Source of the DNA: Zygnema cylindricum
Taxonomy: Eukaryota > Streptophyta > Zygnematophyceae > Zygnematales > Zygnemataceae
NCBI GenBank assembly: GCA_037447655.1
Contig: JBBHKE010000475.1
Span: forward strand, 1 to 62,000
DNA: 62,000 nucleotides
Reading direction: 5' to 3'
The position numbers were made by a program, and so were the translations under genes. Below the pieces are notes generated by a model, which was not told where the DNA came from, did no database searches, and saw only the letters and a list, made by a program, of their open reading frames with translations. The first letter of the stretch is position 1. Every line of letters begins with the position of its first letter. Of this stretch, positions 34,208-44,199 are shown in pieces.

Positions 34208-36059
34208 ATGTTTTACAAGAAAAATATAGAAAATGCAACTACATTAGCTCAAAATGACTTGCAATCATCTTCTCCACCAGAAAGAAGAAGTATTATGCCC
34301 GAAAGAGTTGTACACTCTCCTCTACCTCAAGCCAAAACTGAATCACAAGAAGAATCACATGTATCAAAGAGAAGGACCGAACCATCTATACTAGCGAGAA
34401 AATTTCCCGGTGGAGTTAGGCGAAGTGCGCGACTCAATGGAGAAAATGTAGCCTTTGCTCACTCAGCACACATAGAAAAGCCTCTAACATTGACGGAAGC
34501 TTTTTCGAGTAATGAAAAGGAACACTTGGTGGAAGCGGTCAATGAAAAAATGAAGTCCATCATGGAGGCCAAAACATGGGATCTGGTGGAACTTCATCCT
34601 AGAAGAAAGGCTATTGGAAGTAAATGGGTGTTTAAATTAAAATTGAACCCAGATAATACCATCGACAGGTATAAGGCTCGATTGGTTGCTAAAGGATATA
34701 ATCAAAAGGAGGGGATAGATTATGAAGAAACATTTTCACCGGTTGTTAGGTTTCCATCTGTCCGCATCTTACTTACATTAGCTGCCATAGAGGATTTTGA
34801 CATCCACCAAATGGATGTCAAAACTGCATTTTTGCATGGTGATTTAGATGAGGTCATTTATATGAAGCAGCCAGAGGGTTATGAGGAATTAGGAAAAGAA
34901 AATCTTGTGTGCAGACTTTTAAAATCTTTGTATGGCCTAAAATAGGCCCCTAGGCAATGGAATCGAAAGTTAGATGAGTTTTAGACAGGATTAGGATTTA
35001 CTAGAATTAGCTAAGATCATTCAGTATATGTGATGTGTGGTGATAATCCTGATGAGGTGATATTCATTGTTGTGTATGTTGATGATTTGTTGCTAATTAG
35101 TAGGAACAAAGAAGGAATTGCTAGAGTAAAACACGCTCTTAATTCAAAATTGGAAATGAAGGATTTGGGTGAGGCTAAATACATTCTTGGAATACAAGTT
35201 GAAAGAGATAGAGAAAATAAAATCATTAGGCTAACTCAAAAAGAAGCGATAGGAAACATGTTGTAAAAATTTGGCTTGGCTGATGGCAAAGGTTGTGCAA
35301 CTCTTATGGAGTATAAGCAAAAACTTGAAGGAATAGAGCATGAGTTTGGAGTCCTAATAAATGAGGAACTCGGTACAGAAGTGCAAAAAATTATGTCCCA
35401 AGTACCCTAGAGACAAGTAGTAGGAAGTCTGATTTACTTCATGAATTCCACTAGGCGCGATATAGCTGCAGTTGTTGGTGTGTTGAGTAGTTGCCTACAA
35501 TATCCACGAAAGAGAGATCGGGAGGCAGCAAAAAGGTTCTTAAGATATCTTGTTGGGACTAGAAATCTTTGGCTTCTTTGGGAGGGGACAACGTTAACAT
35601 TAATACTTGGAGTGATGCTAGCTATGGTGATGTGCCTAGTAGGAAGTCTACAAGTGGGTATGTCATTCAGATTGGAAGTGAAACTTGTAGTTGGAGTAGT
35701 AAACTTCAAAAGGTCACGGCACAATCGACTATGGAAGCCAAATACATGGCTGGGAGCGCAACCTTAAAATAGTTGCTTTGGATTAAGGCATTTCTTCAAG
35801 AATTGGGGTTTACACAACACGGAACACAAATAATGTGGTGGGACAATCAAGCAGCCATTCTGTGGCTACAAATCCAAGTCACCATTTTAAGAGTAAGCAT
35901 ATGGACATTCGGCTACATTTGGTACGAGAAAAAATACTTGCAAGAGTGGTGAAACTTTGTTATTTGCCTGATGAGAAAATGGTTGCAGACATGTTGACAA
36001 AAGCCCTTCCCTCTCCTAAGTTGGAGTACTACAAAAAAGCATGTGGTCTAAGTGAGTAA
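34208..36059 (+). pseudogene. Copia copy 2 reverse transcriptase and RNase H
   Basis: The RT N-terminal half is open at 34208-34945 ([58 protein letters not shown]) and stops at LKSLYGLK where Gln is expected. Further stops follow at 34981 and 35011. YVDD and the LLLISRNKEG region continue at 35030-35266. The RNase H-like part lies in shifted frames (35441-35772), and the end KMVADMLTKALPSPKLEYYK is at 35835-36059. Confidence 0.88.
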
Positions 36060-36084
36060 GTCTTCTAAAGCTTAAGGGGAGTAT

Positions 36085-36600
36085 TGAAAAGTAAGCTTTA
36101 GTAAGTCTTAGAAATTAGAGTCTAAGACTTACAATATTTTTGGACCACTAACTATTTAATATTAGCTATATTTAGTGTGGATTTTGAGTATCTACTCGAA
36201 TAGTTATCTTTAAGTAAATTAGTGTGTACGGCCGCCTATGAATGTAGACGTGATAAATATCTCACGGATTTTTAGGGTGTAGATATTGTTACTAGACAAT
36301 TCTGGTCCAAGTACTTAGATTTTTGTTAGTAGATATTTAGGTGAACCTTGTACATACGTTTTAGATGTTTTCTAGATCTTTTGAGAATTTAGTTCAATTA
36401 GGATTGATCAATTCGATACATAATGTACATTCTACATAGAGTTAAGGAAATGAGAGCACTAAGTGCAGTTTAAGGTGTTTTGTGCTCTATTGTCTTTGAT
36501 TTGTTTGTAGTACATGTTTGTTTGGTTGAAAGACCTATTTCATTTGTAGTTACATATCTTACAGTATTGATCTAGTGTGATAGGTATTCCTCTTTGGGTT
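36085..36600 (+). repeat. Copia LTR B
   Basis: This is a diverged copy of LTR A, starting TGAAAAGTAAGC after AAGCTTAAGGGGAG. It is followed by a gag leader (about 36615-36769) that ends abruptly at the non-LTR element. The 3' boundary is approximate. Confidence 0.75.
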
Positions 36601-36769
36601 TGCTTACGCTAACATGTCTAATAATGGCTCAGCTCCTACAGCAAGTGCTCTTATTAGCCCTAGTGCTCCACCTGCTCCTCCAGTGACGAATATCCCAGCT
36701 GGTGCAAGTGTGACTCCTAGTGGGAGTGGATCACAGCCGAGTCTAAATGCCCATGACCTTTAACATTTA

Positions 36770-39240
36770 TGAGTTGTTTGAGGATGTTTTGCCCCCTGAA
36801 TCGGGTGTCCGAGGGTTCAATGTGTTTTTTCGAGTATGTTCCCTTATTGCTAGTGGGGATGTTCCCTTTCGGATTTGTGATCTTCTCACGGCGTCCCGCC
36901 TTGTGGCAGTCGCCAAACCTAATGGTGGGATCCGCCCTATCGTCGTGGGAGAGGTTTTATAAAGATTGGTGGCTCGTCAAATATGTTTCTACCTCCAACC
37001 AGCTTTCCATGATTAAATTTCTCCTCATCAGTTTGGAGTGGCCACGAGAGGGGGTTGTGAGGCCGTGGTCCATGGGATTTCGGGCTTTGTTGGATGTACA
37101 TCCGGATTGGTTAGTCCTTCAGGTCAGCATTTCCAATGCCTTTAATACGGTGGATCGGAACGTGATTTTTTCGGAGCTTGTGGCGGCTCCATCTCCGATT
37201 GTCCAATTATTCCCCTTTGTGAGGGCTTTTTATTCTTTGACAAGCAGCCTTTCCTTCTCGGCCGATGGTGATCTCATTCCTCTCTCCTCTGCTACTGGCA
37301 CTCGTCAACGCGACCCTCTCGGCGGACCTTTGTTCACCTTCACCTATTACCGGGCCCTTCGTGCCTCCGCGGCCGCCTTCCCTTCTTGCCTTTTCCATTC
37401 GGTCGCACATGATACGCACATTACTGGGCCCAGAGAACAAGTCGTGTTGGCATATGATTTTTCAAGGAACGTTTAGCTTAACCCAACCTTTCAGTCCAGC
37501 CGTCGAAGTGTGTTATTTGGTCTCCTCAGGATATTCCACTTCGTTTGCTCTACCTCTTGGTTTTCAAATCCCTTCTACCTTCGATGGCATTCGAGTGCTT
37601 GGTTGCCCCTTTGGTTCGAATACTTTCGTGACCCAATTCCTTCATGATCCTTTACAAACAGATCAGGCCCACGATCTTCCTCGCCTTCTCGATCCCCAAG
37701 TTGCTTTTGCTATGTTAACCATGTGTTTTCCTCACCGTCCTTCTTATCTTACTCACACTTCCCCTCCCGCTCCGACATTTATCTCCTCTCTCTCAGCTTT
37801 TAACGATCCCCTCATGGAAGTCCTCCACACTCTGTTAGGTCGAGGGGCATTTGATCGCGAGTTTGGGCCATCGACCCTCATTCAGGCATCCCACCCTGTC
37901 TGTACAAGGGGGTTAGGTCTACTATCCAATGCTCGTGTTGCTCCCGCTGCCTATTTGGGAAGTTGGTGTCTTATTGCCTCCACTATTGTTTCCCGTTTCT
38001 TGGCTGGGGACACCCCCGTTCTAGCTACTGTTATCCCTCGGGTTATAGACGGTGTGTTCGCCTTCCAGCGATCTCTATTGGACGCATCACGTTCTCTTCC
38101 TCCCCCTGCCCTAGTGGATGTGCCAATTTTCTCCACCCTTGTTACAAAATCTGTTGAGCGTGTCCATGAATCGATTTCTGATCGGTTTGTCGCCGCCATT
38201 AAATCTGACCTTCTCAAGGCGCTTCCCTCTGATTCTTCGCCTGCCCGTCTTCTCTCTTGTGGCAGACCTGGTTCTGGGTCTTGGCTTTTCGCTACACCGA
38301 TTTTGTCCACTCTCCGATTCTCCCTGGCTCAGGTCACCACCGCCCTCCGGTTTTGCCTTGGCCTCCCCCATCCTCCTTTACTTGGCTCTCTTGTTTGTGC
38401 ATGTGGTAGCGTCTTGGGGGCCGATGGTGTCCATTTGCTTCGTTGCTCCCATGGGGGAGATTTAATCTAGGCGCACGACACTATTCGCGATGCCGTTGCG
38501 ACTATCGCTTCAGAGGGGTGCTTTTCTGTGCGTCGGGAAGTTTCTCATATTATTCCCAAGCGTCGGAATCAATGTTGTTCTGCTTCATAGTGCCCGTCGC
38601 ATCTTCGGTGATATTTTTTTTGCGAACCCTACTTCAGTTACAGTTGTTGGTCAGGTGGCTCGACATGTTGGGGTGGCGGCTCGTGATGCCGCTAAGGCGA
38701 AGGAGCTTGATTATGCCTACAAGGACCCTATGGGTGACTTTATTTGGATGGCGGTCGAGATCTTTGGTTGTTTGGGTGTTGCAATGGACGAGTTTCTCCG
38801 TACTTGCGCTCGACGTGCTTTCGAGCGTCGAGGACTAGGCAGCCTTCCTCTTTCGGTCCTTACTTCTTTTTATCGTCAACGTTTATCTGTGGCTTTACAA
38901 CGAGTGCAAGCTTCTATTCTCCTCTGATCGGCTATTGCGGCTATAGATCGTCGTCGCATTCCGGAACTCCCTCAACGTGCTCCCCCGGGATGGGGGGACT
39001 TACGGGGTTTCTTTTCGTAGTAATTTAATTGGGTTGGGGTTGGGGTTGTAGTTTTGGCTTTGTCAATTGTCGTGCTTTTCATTTTGAGTTTCGGTGCTTT
39101 TATTTTTCTTGTTGTTATTTCCTTTTTGTTTTTGTTGTGCTGTTATTTTATTTCGTAGTTTTTCAGTTTCGGCCATGCCACCCTTTTTGTACCCCGGACT
39201 CAGATGGTTTACCATCGTGCTTTTTTATTTATCCTGCGTA
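36770..39240 (+). mobile_element. 5'-truncated non-LTR retrotransposon (restriction-like endonuclease type), inactive
   Basis: The fragment starts inside an RT domain (SRLVAVAKPNGGIRPIVVGE, frame to 36962) and shifts frame for the palm (to 37476). Motif A reads LQVSISNAFNTVDR where the family has Asp, motif B TGTRQRDPLGGPLF where QGDP is usual, and motif C SVAHDTHI where ADD is usual, so catalysis is lost. The thumb and linker are open at 37440-38466, ending in a zinc motif (CACGSVLGADGVHLLRCSHG). A C-terminal restriction-like endonuclease region follows (38590-38927: IFFANPTSVTVVGQ, AKAKELDYAY, VEIFGCLGVAMDEFLRTC). This order fits R2/NeSL-like lineages. A T-rich tail (39011-39237) precedes a (TA)n tract. 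Confidence 0.82.
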
Positions 39241-39334
39241 TATATATATATATATATAAATATATATATATATATGTGTATATGTATATGTGTATATGTA
39301 TATGTGTATATGTGTATATGTGTATTATGTGTGT

Positions 39335-39366
<32 letters not shown>
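39238..39366. repeat. (TA)n/(TG)n microsatellite at the LINE tail
   Basis: Alternating TATA and TATATG repeats follow the non-LTR element's tail and may be its 3' terminal repeat or a later expansion. Open frames here (Tyr/Ile runs) are compositional. Confidence 0.85.
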
Positions 39367-39640
39367 ATATTGGCTTTGGTCATAGTTTGGTCAAATGTTT
39401 AGTCAATTTAATCAAAATACCAAAATCAAAGATGATACACAGCGACTACAAGAACCAACCAAAACTTTTACAAACATTTTAAAAGCCAAGAAACGATTTT
39501 ACAAAAATCTATAACTAGCTTTTCATATATAATTACCATTTGCTTGTTTGTTGACGTTTTATCTTATTGGCCAATTTTCGGCCAACGATATACTACACTA
39601 ACTTAAGTATTTGGTTTTTGTTTTCCCCATTTTCCTTGTT
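39367..39640. other. Spacer between LINE tail and Gypsy leader
   Basis: AT-rich sequence with no ORF. A Gypsy 5' LTR would be expected around here, but nothing matches the 47.3-48.9 kb terminal repeat by eye. Confidence 0.4.
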
Positions 39641-39929
39641 ATATATCTTGAGCATCGTTTGCTCACATTGAGACGTACTTCACCAAGGAGTGGAGTTAGT
39701 GGAGCGGATCCGTTCTTGGGAGCGCTGCAAAACTTCGGTTATAGCGAACAACCGCAGTTCACCCTTGGCAATCACCAGATTGCTAAGAGTGTTATGTAAG
39801 TATCACGATGCCTTGCGGGTACAGGCGCGTGTTAAGGTAGTCGGTTGATCGTATAGAGGGATCGTGTTTGGAGTGGATTAGTGTTAATCCACTTGTATTG
39901 AGCATTGCATTCGTCCAGCTTTCCTTGCC

Positions 39930-40180
39930 TGCTATCTGGCCCTGAGTGGCCTTGGCTGAGTTTGCTTTGCCCGGAGTGGGAGTTCTTTCATAGATCTTGC
40001 CGTTGGAGGCATTGGTTAGCATTTTTGTGGATTGTGCCGCTTTAGATCTGCACTTGGGAGTGCTTGGATAGTAAGTTATTTGCCTTTATAGATCTGGCCC
40101 TTCGGCCTTGTCCCCTTGTTTGCAGGGTAGAAGGTTTTGGTAATACGGCTTCCTGATAGATCTGGCCATCGAGGCCCTGT
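39930..40180 (+). promoter_or_regulatory. Repeated hairpins in the Gypsy leader
   Basis: TAGATCT followed by a short stem-loop recurs at 39991, 40043, 40088 and 40157. The stems differ in sequence but still pair: TGCC/GGCA, GCACT/AGTGC, GGCC/GGCC, GGCC/GGCC. A related CTGGCCCTGAGTGGCC lies at 39936. Spacing is 45-70 bp. A role in RNA packaging or dimerisation is inference by analogy with other LTR-retroelement leaders. Confidence 0.45.
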
Positions 40181-40287
40181 TAGGGATTGATTGGCTGATT
40201 GGACAAAAGAGTGGTGTGGCCTGGCATTTGAAGCATATCGGATAGATCGGTTTTGTTATCTGGTCATCATTTGGTGTTATCATTTTT

Positions 40288-42229
40288 ATGCCCACCAATT
40301 GGGATAATCTTGATTATCCTGTCGGAACCACTCGATCGTCGGCCTCGTTTAGGCCCACGGAATCCGGACCATCAGATTTCTCTAGTCTTTTGGACCATCC
40401 TTCCCTAAATATCTCGGGTCAAATTTCCCCTTCGGTTCGATCCACTCTCACCTCAGTATCTTCCTTATCATCAGTCTCTTCCACATTTTTCGAAGAGGAA
40501 TCTGACCACGATTCCCTTGACGGGTCGGATTCCGATTCATTATCTTTTTGGTTTCCGCAAATTACCAATCCAGTTTTATCCCCAAGCATTCCATTATTGG
40601 AAATGGCTTCCACATCGGAGGGAGGGGGGCGCCTTCATTTCTGTTTTTCAGGAATGAAGGACACCATGACTTTATCGCATTTTCGAATGCTATTCGATAC
40701 CAAAATGCGTGATCTTGCATTTCGGTACCAAGATCGGTTTGATCTACGGGTCGCTTTCTCTCTTTTAGGCCGTTACCTTCGAGGTTCAGCCCTTACTCTT
40801 TATTCTCGCAAGTATGATTCCGTACTTGCGATGACAGAGTTTTCTCCGTCTTTCGCTGGGAGTCCTGCTATTATAGGACAACCAGAAATTCCATACCAAC
40901 CGGCTATCCCGGAAGTCCTCGATCTCAACGGCGATGTTATTACAGCAGCAGTTGCGGAAATACCGCAACAGTTTGCTATAGCCCCACGTGCTGGAATTCT
41001 AGCACGACCAGCAATGACGATCCCTATACTGGATCCGCTCTCTATCAGGTTTGAAATGTTGCAAGCGGAATACCGTATGCAAAACCATGACCAAGTTCGC
41101 GAGTTAATGAACTTCGAACGGAAGTCAAGAGAGACCGCCCCTGCCATGCGTGCTCGTATGGAAGCTCTTCGTGAAGCATTGCCGGACTTAATTTCGGATG
41201 CTGAAGCTGTCCAAAAATTTGTAGGACAGTTTCCGAGTCAGTCTAAGAAATTTATCCAGAGTCACCTGACTCAAACATATGGCTTGAAGTTCACTTTCGA
41301 CCAAGCCGCCCAGCATGCCGTGGAATACGAAATGCAAAATTGTTGGTGGGAAGCCCATGACCGACCTAAAGCGGTCTCGAAAGAACCGATTGTTCCACCA
41401 TGGAACAATCCTCGTCTTAACAACTGGCCTCCTAAAGTCCCGGCCATGGGAACGCGACCTAGTTCTCCCGGAAACCGATTATGTTTCCGATGTGGGAAGA
41501 CCGAGCATGATGCCCTAATGTGTCCAGACAAAACTGCTTCCTGCCCTAATGTGTCCACATTGCAAGCAAACCGGACATTATGTCCATCGTTGTCATATAA
41601 AAAACCCACAATATTACTATCAGAACGAAATTAAGAGTGGTGGCATTCCAGCTCGATCCGCAAGCGTGGTTCAACAGGTTAAAGAACCGGAAAAAGACAC
41701 CACTCCACCTAAGGTATCTCGAAGAGATAGAGAGCGTTTAGAAATGCAAGAGCAAATGGCGGCTATGATGAAAGAACAATTCGCAGCTTTCATGACCCAA
41801 ATGAAGCCACAATTTACAAGCATGGCTCGCACTGTTGTACACATGCCCACGTTGGCAGGTCGAATCTTACGAGATTCCACCATCCAACAACGAGAGGCTA
41901 CGTTCGATAAAGGTTCGACCGATCACAGTCGTGACGGTAAAACACCTAACACGCGTATTCCTTTGTCATTCACTAAAGAACCTTCTTCTCTCTTGCCCGA
42001 AACCGCTTCAGCCATCGCGGCTGAAGCTCTCAACATAGTGGATCGAACTATACATGAGGCACACCGCGTGAAAGAACGCTTGTGCATTCTATCCGCTATG
42101 ATTTGTGACTCACCAAAAATCTCCCCTATCTCCTTACCCTCTGATAGCTCAGCTGCAGCTGCCGCGTTACAAGCACTTCAGCTGCACAAAAATCTTGCTG
42201 CTATTCAGCCTATTTCCATAGAGGAGTGA
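40288..42229 (+). pseudogene. Gypsy gag with two CCHC zinc knuckles, frameshifted
   Basis: ATG at 40288 opens a frame to 41634. It has a Ser-rich N-terminus, a capsid-like middle (FRMLFDTKMRDLAFRYQDRF, then RFEMLQAEYRMQNHDQVREL) and the zinc knuckle CFRCGKTEHDALMC (about 41480-41521). Just after it the frame changes, and the second knuckle CPHCKQTGHYVHRC (41552-41593) is read in the 41549-42229 frame. A Met/Gln-rich coiled region and an Ala-rich stretch follow, ending at TGA 42227. Gag coats the RNA genome in the particle. The frame change between the two knuckles is probably a disabling indel and not a programmed shift, because it splits one domain. Confidence 0.85.
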
Positions 42230-42600
42230 AAGTCTCTCGATCCTCACATCAGTTTTTTAAATAATGCGAAGGGTGCATTGTTGATCAATGGTATAGCCCC
42301 TTCCCTGCCTCTCATGGATTCGGGTGCAAAGCCGGTGATATTGGGCTCTAGCTTTGCACTGAAGCTTGGTCTAACTCCGGACAAGCTTCAGTCCACTTCT
42401 AGTTGCTTGTTAACATCAGCGGGTACAACCAAACTTGTCCTAGGAATCACTAAGGAACCGCTTGTTTTCAGGTTCCAGAACGAAACAGCCACAGACTTGT
42501 TGAAATCTCGGTTCACGCTCTAGTCACTAAATGTAGTGACTATGAATGCCTAGTGGGACAGGACGTTATATTTCGTGTACGGTGTGGTGTTGACATGCAT
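42230..42600 (+). pseudogene. Gypsy aspartic protease region
   Basis: After the TGA at 42227 the same frame continues with LLINGIAPSLPLMDSGAKPV (about 42278-42335), where DSGA is the catalytic Asp motif of retropepsins, then ILGSSFALKLGL. It stops at TAG 42521. The end of the domain (LVGQDVIFRVRCGVDMHD) is read in another frame from about 42545. It would mature the Gag-Pol polyprotein if intact. Confidence 0.8.
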
Positions 42601-43972
42601 GATCAGACATCTTCTTATAGGCCCACTAGCTTCCCGAAACGCAAAATCTGCATTCCGCTAATTTCTGCTAGGAAGCCCATGCCTATTATGGCAAATTCGG
42701 CCAGTTCCATACTTGCATTTTTAAGGAATTCAGTGGGGGCCGAAATATTTCATTCATTGTCAGCAGAAGAAATTTTGCCCGATAGTTCTTTATTACCAAA
42801 AATTTTCAGTGATCCAGGTTTTCTTATAGATACGAGGGAATTTGACCAAATCTATAACCAAACCTTGTCAATTCCACTTTCTCCGGTCTCTCCCCCAATC
42901 CCAATCCCTACAGACTCTTTTGGGTTTCTTCCCATTGATTGGAATCCGGTCCAATTGAAACCTCATCGAAATGGATTAGTGATTTTGGACCTTTTCGCTG
43001 GAATAGGCACTTCTCTCCTTCCATGTTTGCGGGACGGATTATTAATCCGATTTTATTATTCGGTGGAGATTGATCCGTTAGCACGGAAAGCACAATTACA
43101 TCATTGTAATCTGTCGCATTCCCAATACCCGCATTTGTTACCAAAATCTGCATACGACCCTCCCACAAGACATTCGGATTGTGGGCAACCATCACTTACT
43201 GGAGATTGGTCCAATCGATCTTGTTTTTGGCGGATGGGAGTGCCAGGGAATGTCTCGTGCCGGGAAAGGTCTCGGATTAGCCGATCCCCGCACCAAATTA
43301 TTTTATGAGTTGGTTCGCATCCTGCATTTTCTACAAACTTTAGATCATCCTATGGGCTATATCTTGGAAAATGTCGCAGCCTACAATGATCCAAGACCTA
43401 CAATTTTGGCTGATTATCAACGAATTGAACAATTAATTGGTCCGCCTCTTATTATTGACGCGGCTCGCCATGGTTCACTAGCACACCGGGTTCGCTCCAA
43501 ATGGATGAACCTGATCGATATTGGTAGACTCCGTGAGGCCAACTTGTTAGTTCGTCCTCCTCATTCATACATTCAGGCTGCCCTTCTTCCTTTTCATAAG
43601 GTGCAGCCTTGCATTCAAAAGGACTGTCCCCCTAATTTCAGTGTCAATGTCACGGGTCAACCTCTCAAGGTGCTTCCTACCTTAGTTTCTTACCCACATT
43701 CACATGCATTTTCTAATGATGGTCCTTGCATGCTCCGAAACATTCATACCGGTGAGCTCGAAGAGCCTACCTCTACGGAACGAGAACACCTAATGCATTT
43801 CATTCCCAGCACTACTGCCGCTCCTGGTCTTACTGAACGTCAAAGATGCACTTTATTAGGTCGTGTCATGGACCCTCAGTCTTTGTCTTTTGTTTTAGGT
43901 CTTGGGTATTCAGCTGGTCGCCACTCAAAGCACATCCGTCTCAACCAGCTAGGGGGGGGAATGCATCACTAA
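42553..43972 (+). pseudogene. C5 cytosine DNA methyltransferase domain inside Gypsy Pol
   Basis: It is read in two frames, 42553-43308 and 43181-43972, with the frame change near 43150-43165. Motif I LDLFAGIGT lies at 42985-43011 (AdoMet binding) and motif II YYSVEID at 43054-43074. Motif IV is GGWECQGMSRAGKG with the catalytic Cys at 43241-43243; the usual PCQ reads ECQ. Motif VI ENV lies at 43367-43375 and the motif VIII-like AHRVRSKW at 43481-43504. A C-terminal LTERQRCTLLGRVMD and VLGLGYSAG probably represents motifs IX-X. The AHRxRxxW pattern recalls DNMT3-type enzymes. The enzyme would transfer methyl groups to cytosine in DNA. It lies between protease and RT and ends just after a run of eight G (43952-43959). 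Capture of such genes by charophyte retrotransposons has been reported (de Mendoza and colleagues, 2018, as I recall). Frame break and motif IV change suggest this copy is inactive. Confidence 0.92.
43951..43960 (+). promoter_or_regulatory. G8 run at the methyltransferase-RT boundary
   Basis: CAGCTAGGGGGGGGAATG resembles the 3' polypurine tract GAGCTGGGGGGGGGAATA at about 47326-47341. The methyltransferase frame ends 11 bases later, whereas the frame leading into RT crosses this run. It could be an internal (central) polypurine tract, a frameshift site, or a scar. None is proven. Confidence 0.4.
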
Positions 43973-44199
43973 GAAAATCTTTCCGTACCACTCTCCAAGG
44001 GACCACATTTCATTTTTTCCTCTTTCCTTCTCCAATTCCACCAGTTCCGGAAATCTCTATCTACGATTTCCTCAATCTTAGCCATATGTCCTGGTCTATT
44101 CCCACATACACGGTTGTCCAGTCTACAAGTCCCATGCATATTCCACCCACTCCTCATTGGAGTGTTGCTTTTCCAACACGCAGTTAGAATCATTCAGTT

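Larger units (their letters stand above)
31231..36600 (+). mobile_element. Ty1/Copia element copy 2, LTR to LTR, decayed
   Basis: This is the only Copia copy here with an LTR on each side, about 5.4 kb from LTR A to the end of LTR B. It has the Copia order gag, protease, integrase, RT, RNase H. The two LTRs have drifted by visible substitutions, so the insertion is not very recent. Gag and pol carry many in-frame stops and a 46-bp tandem duplication in integrase. Confidence 0.88.

Noticed and set aside
43846-44187. Separate 113-codon gene overlapping the end of the methyltransferase
   Set aside because: Its first part is an out-of-frame reading of the methyltransferase; its second part is best seen as linker sequence of the same Pol leading into RT.
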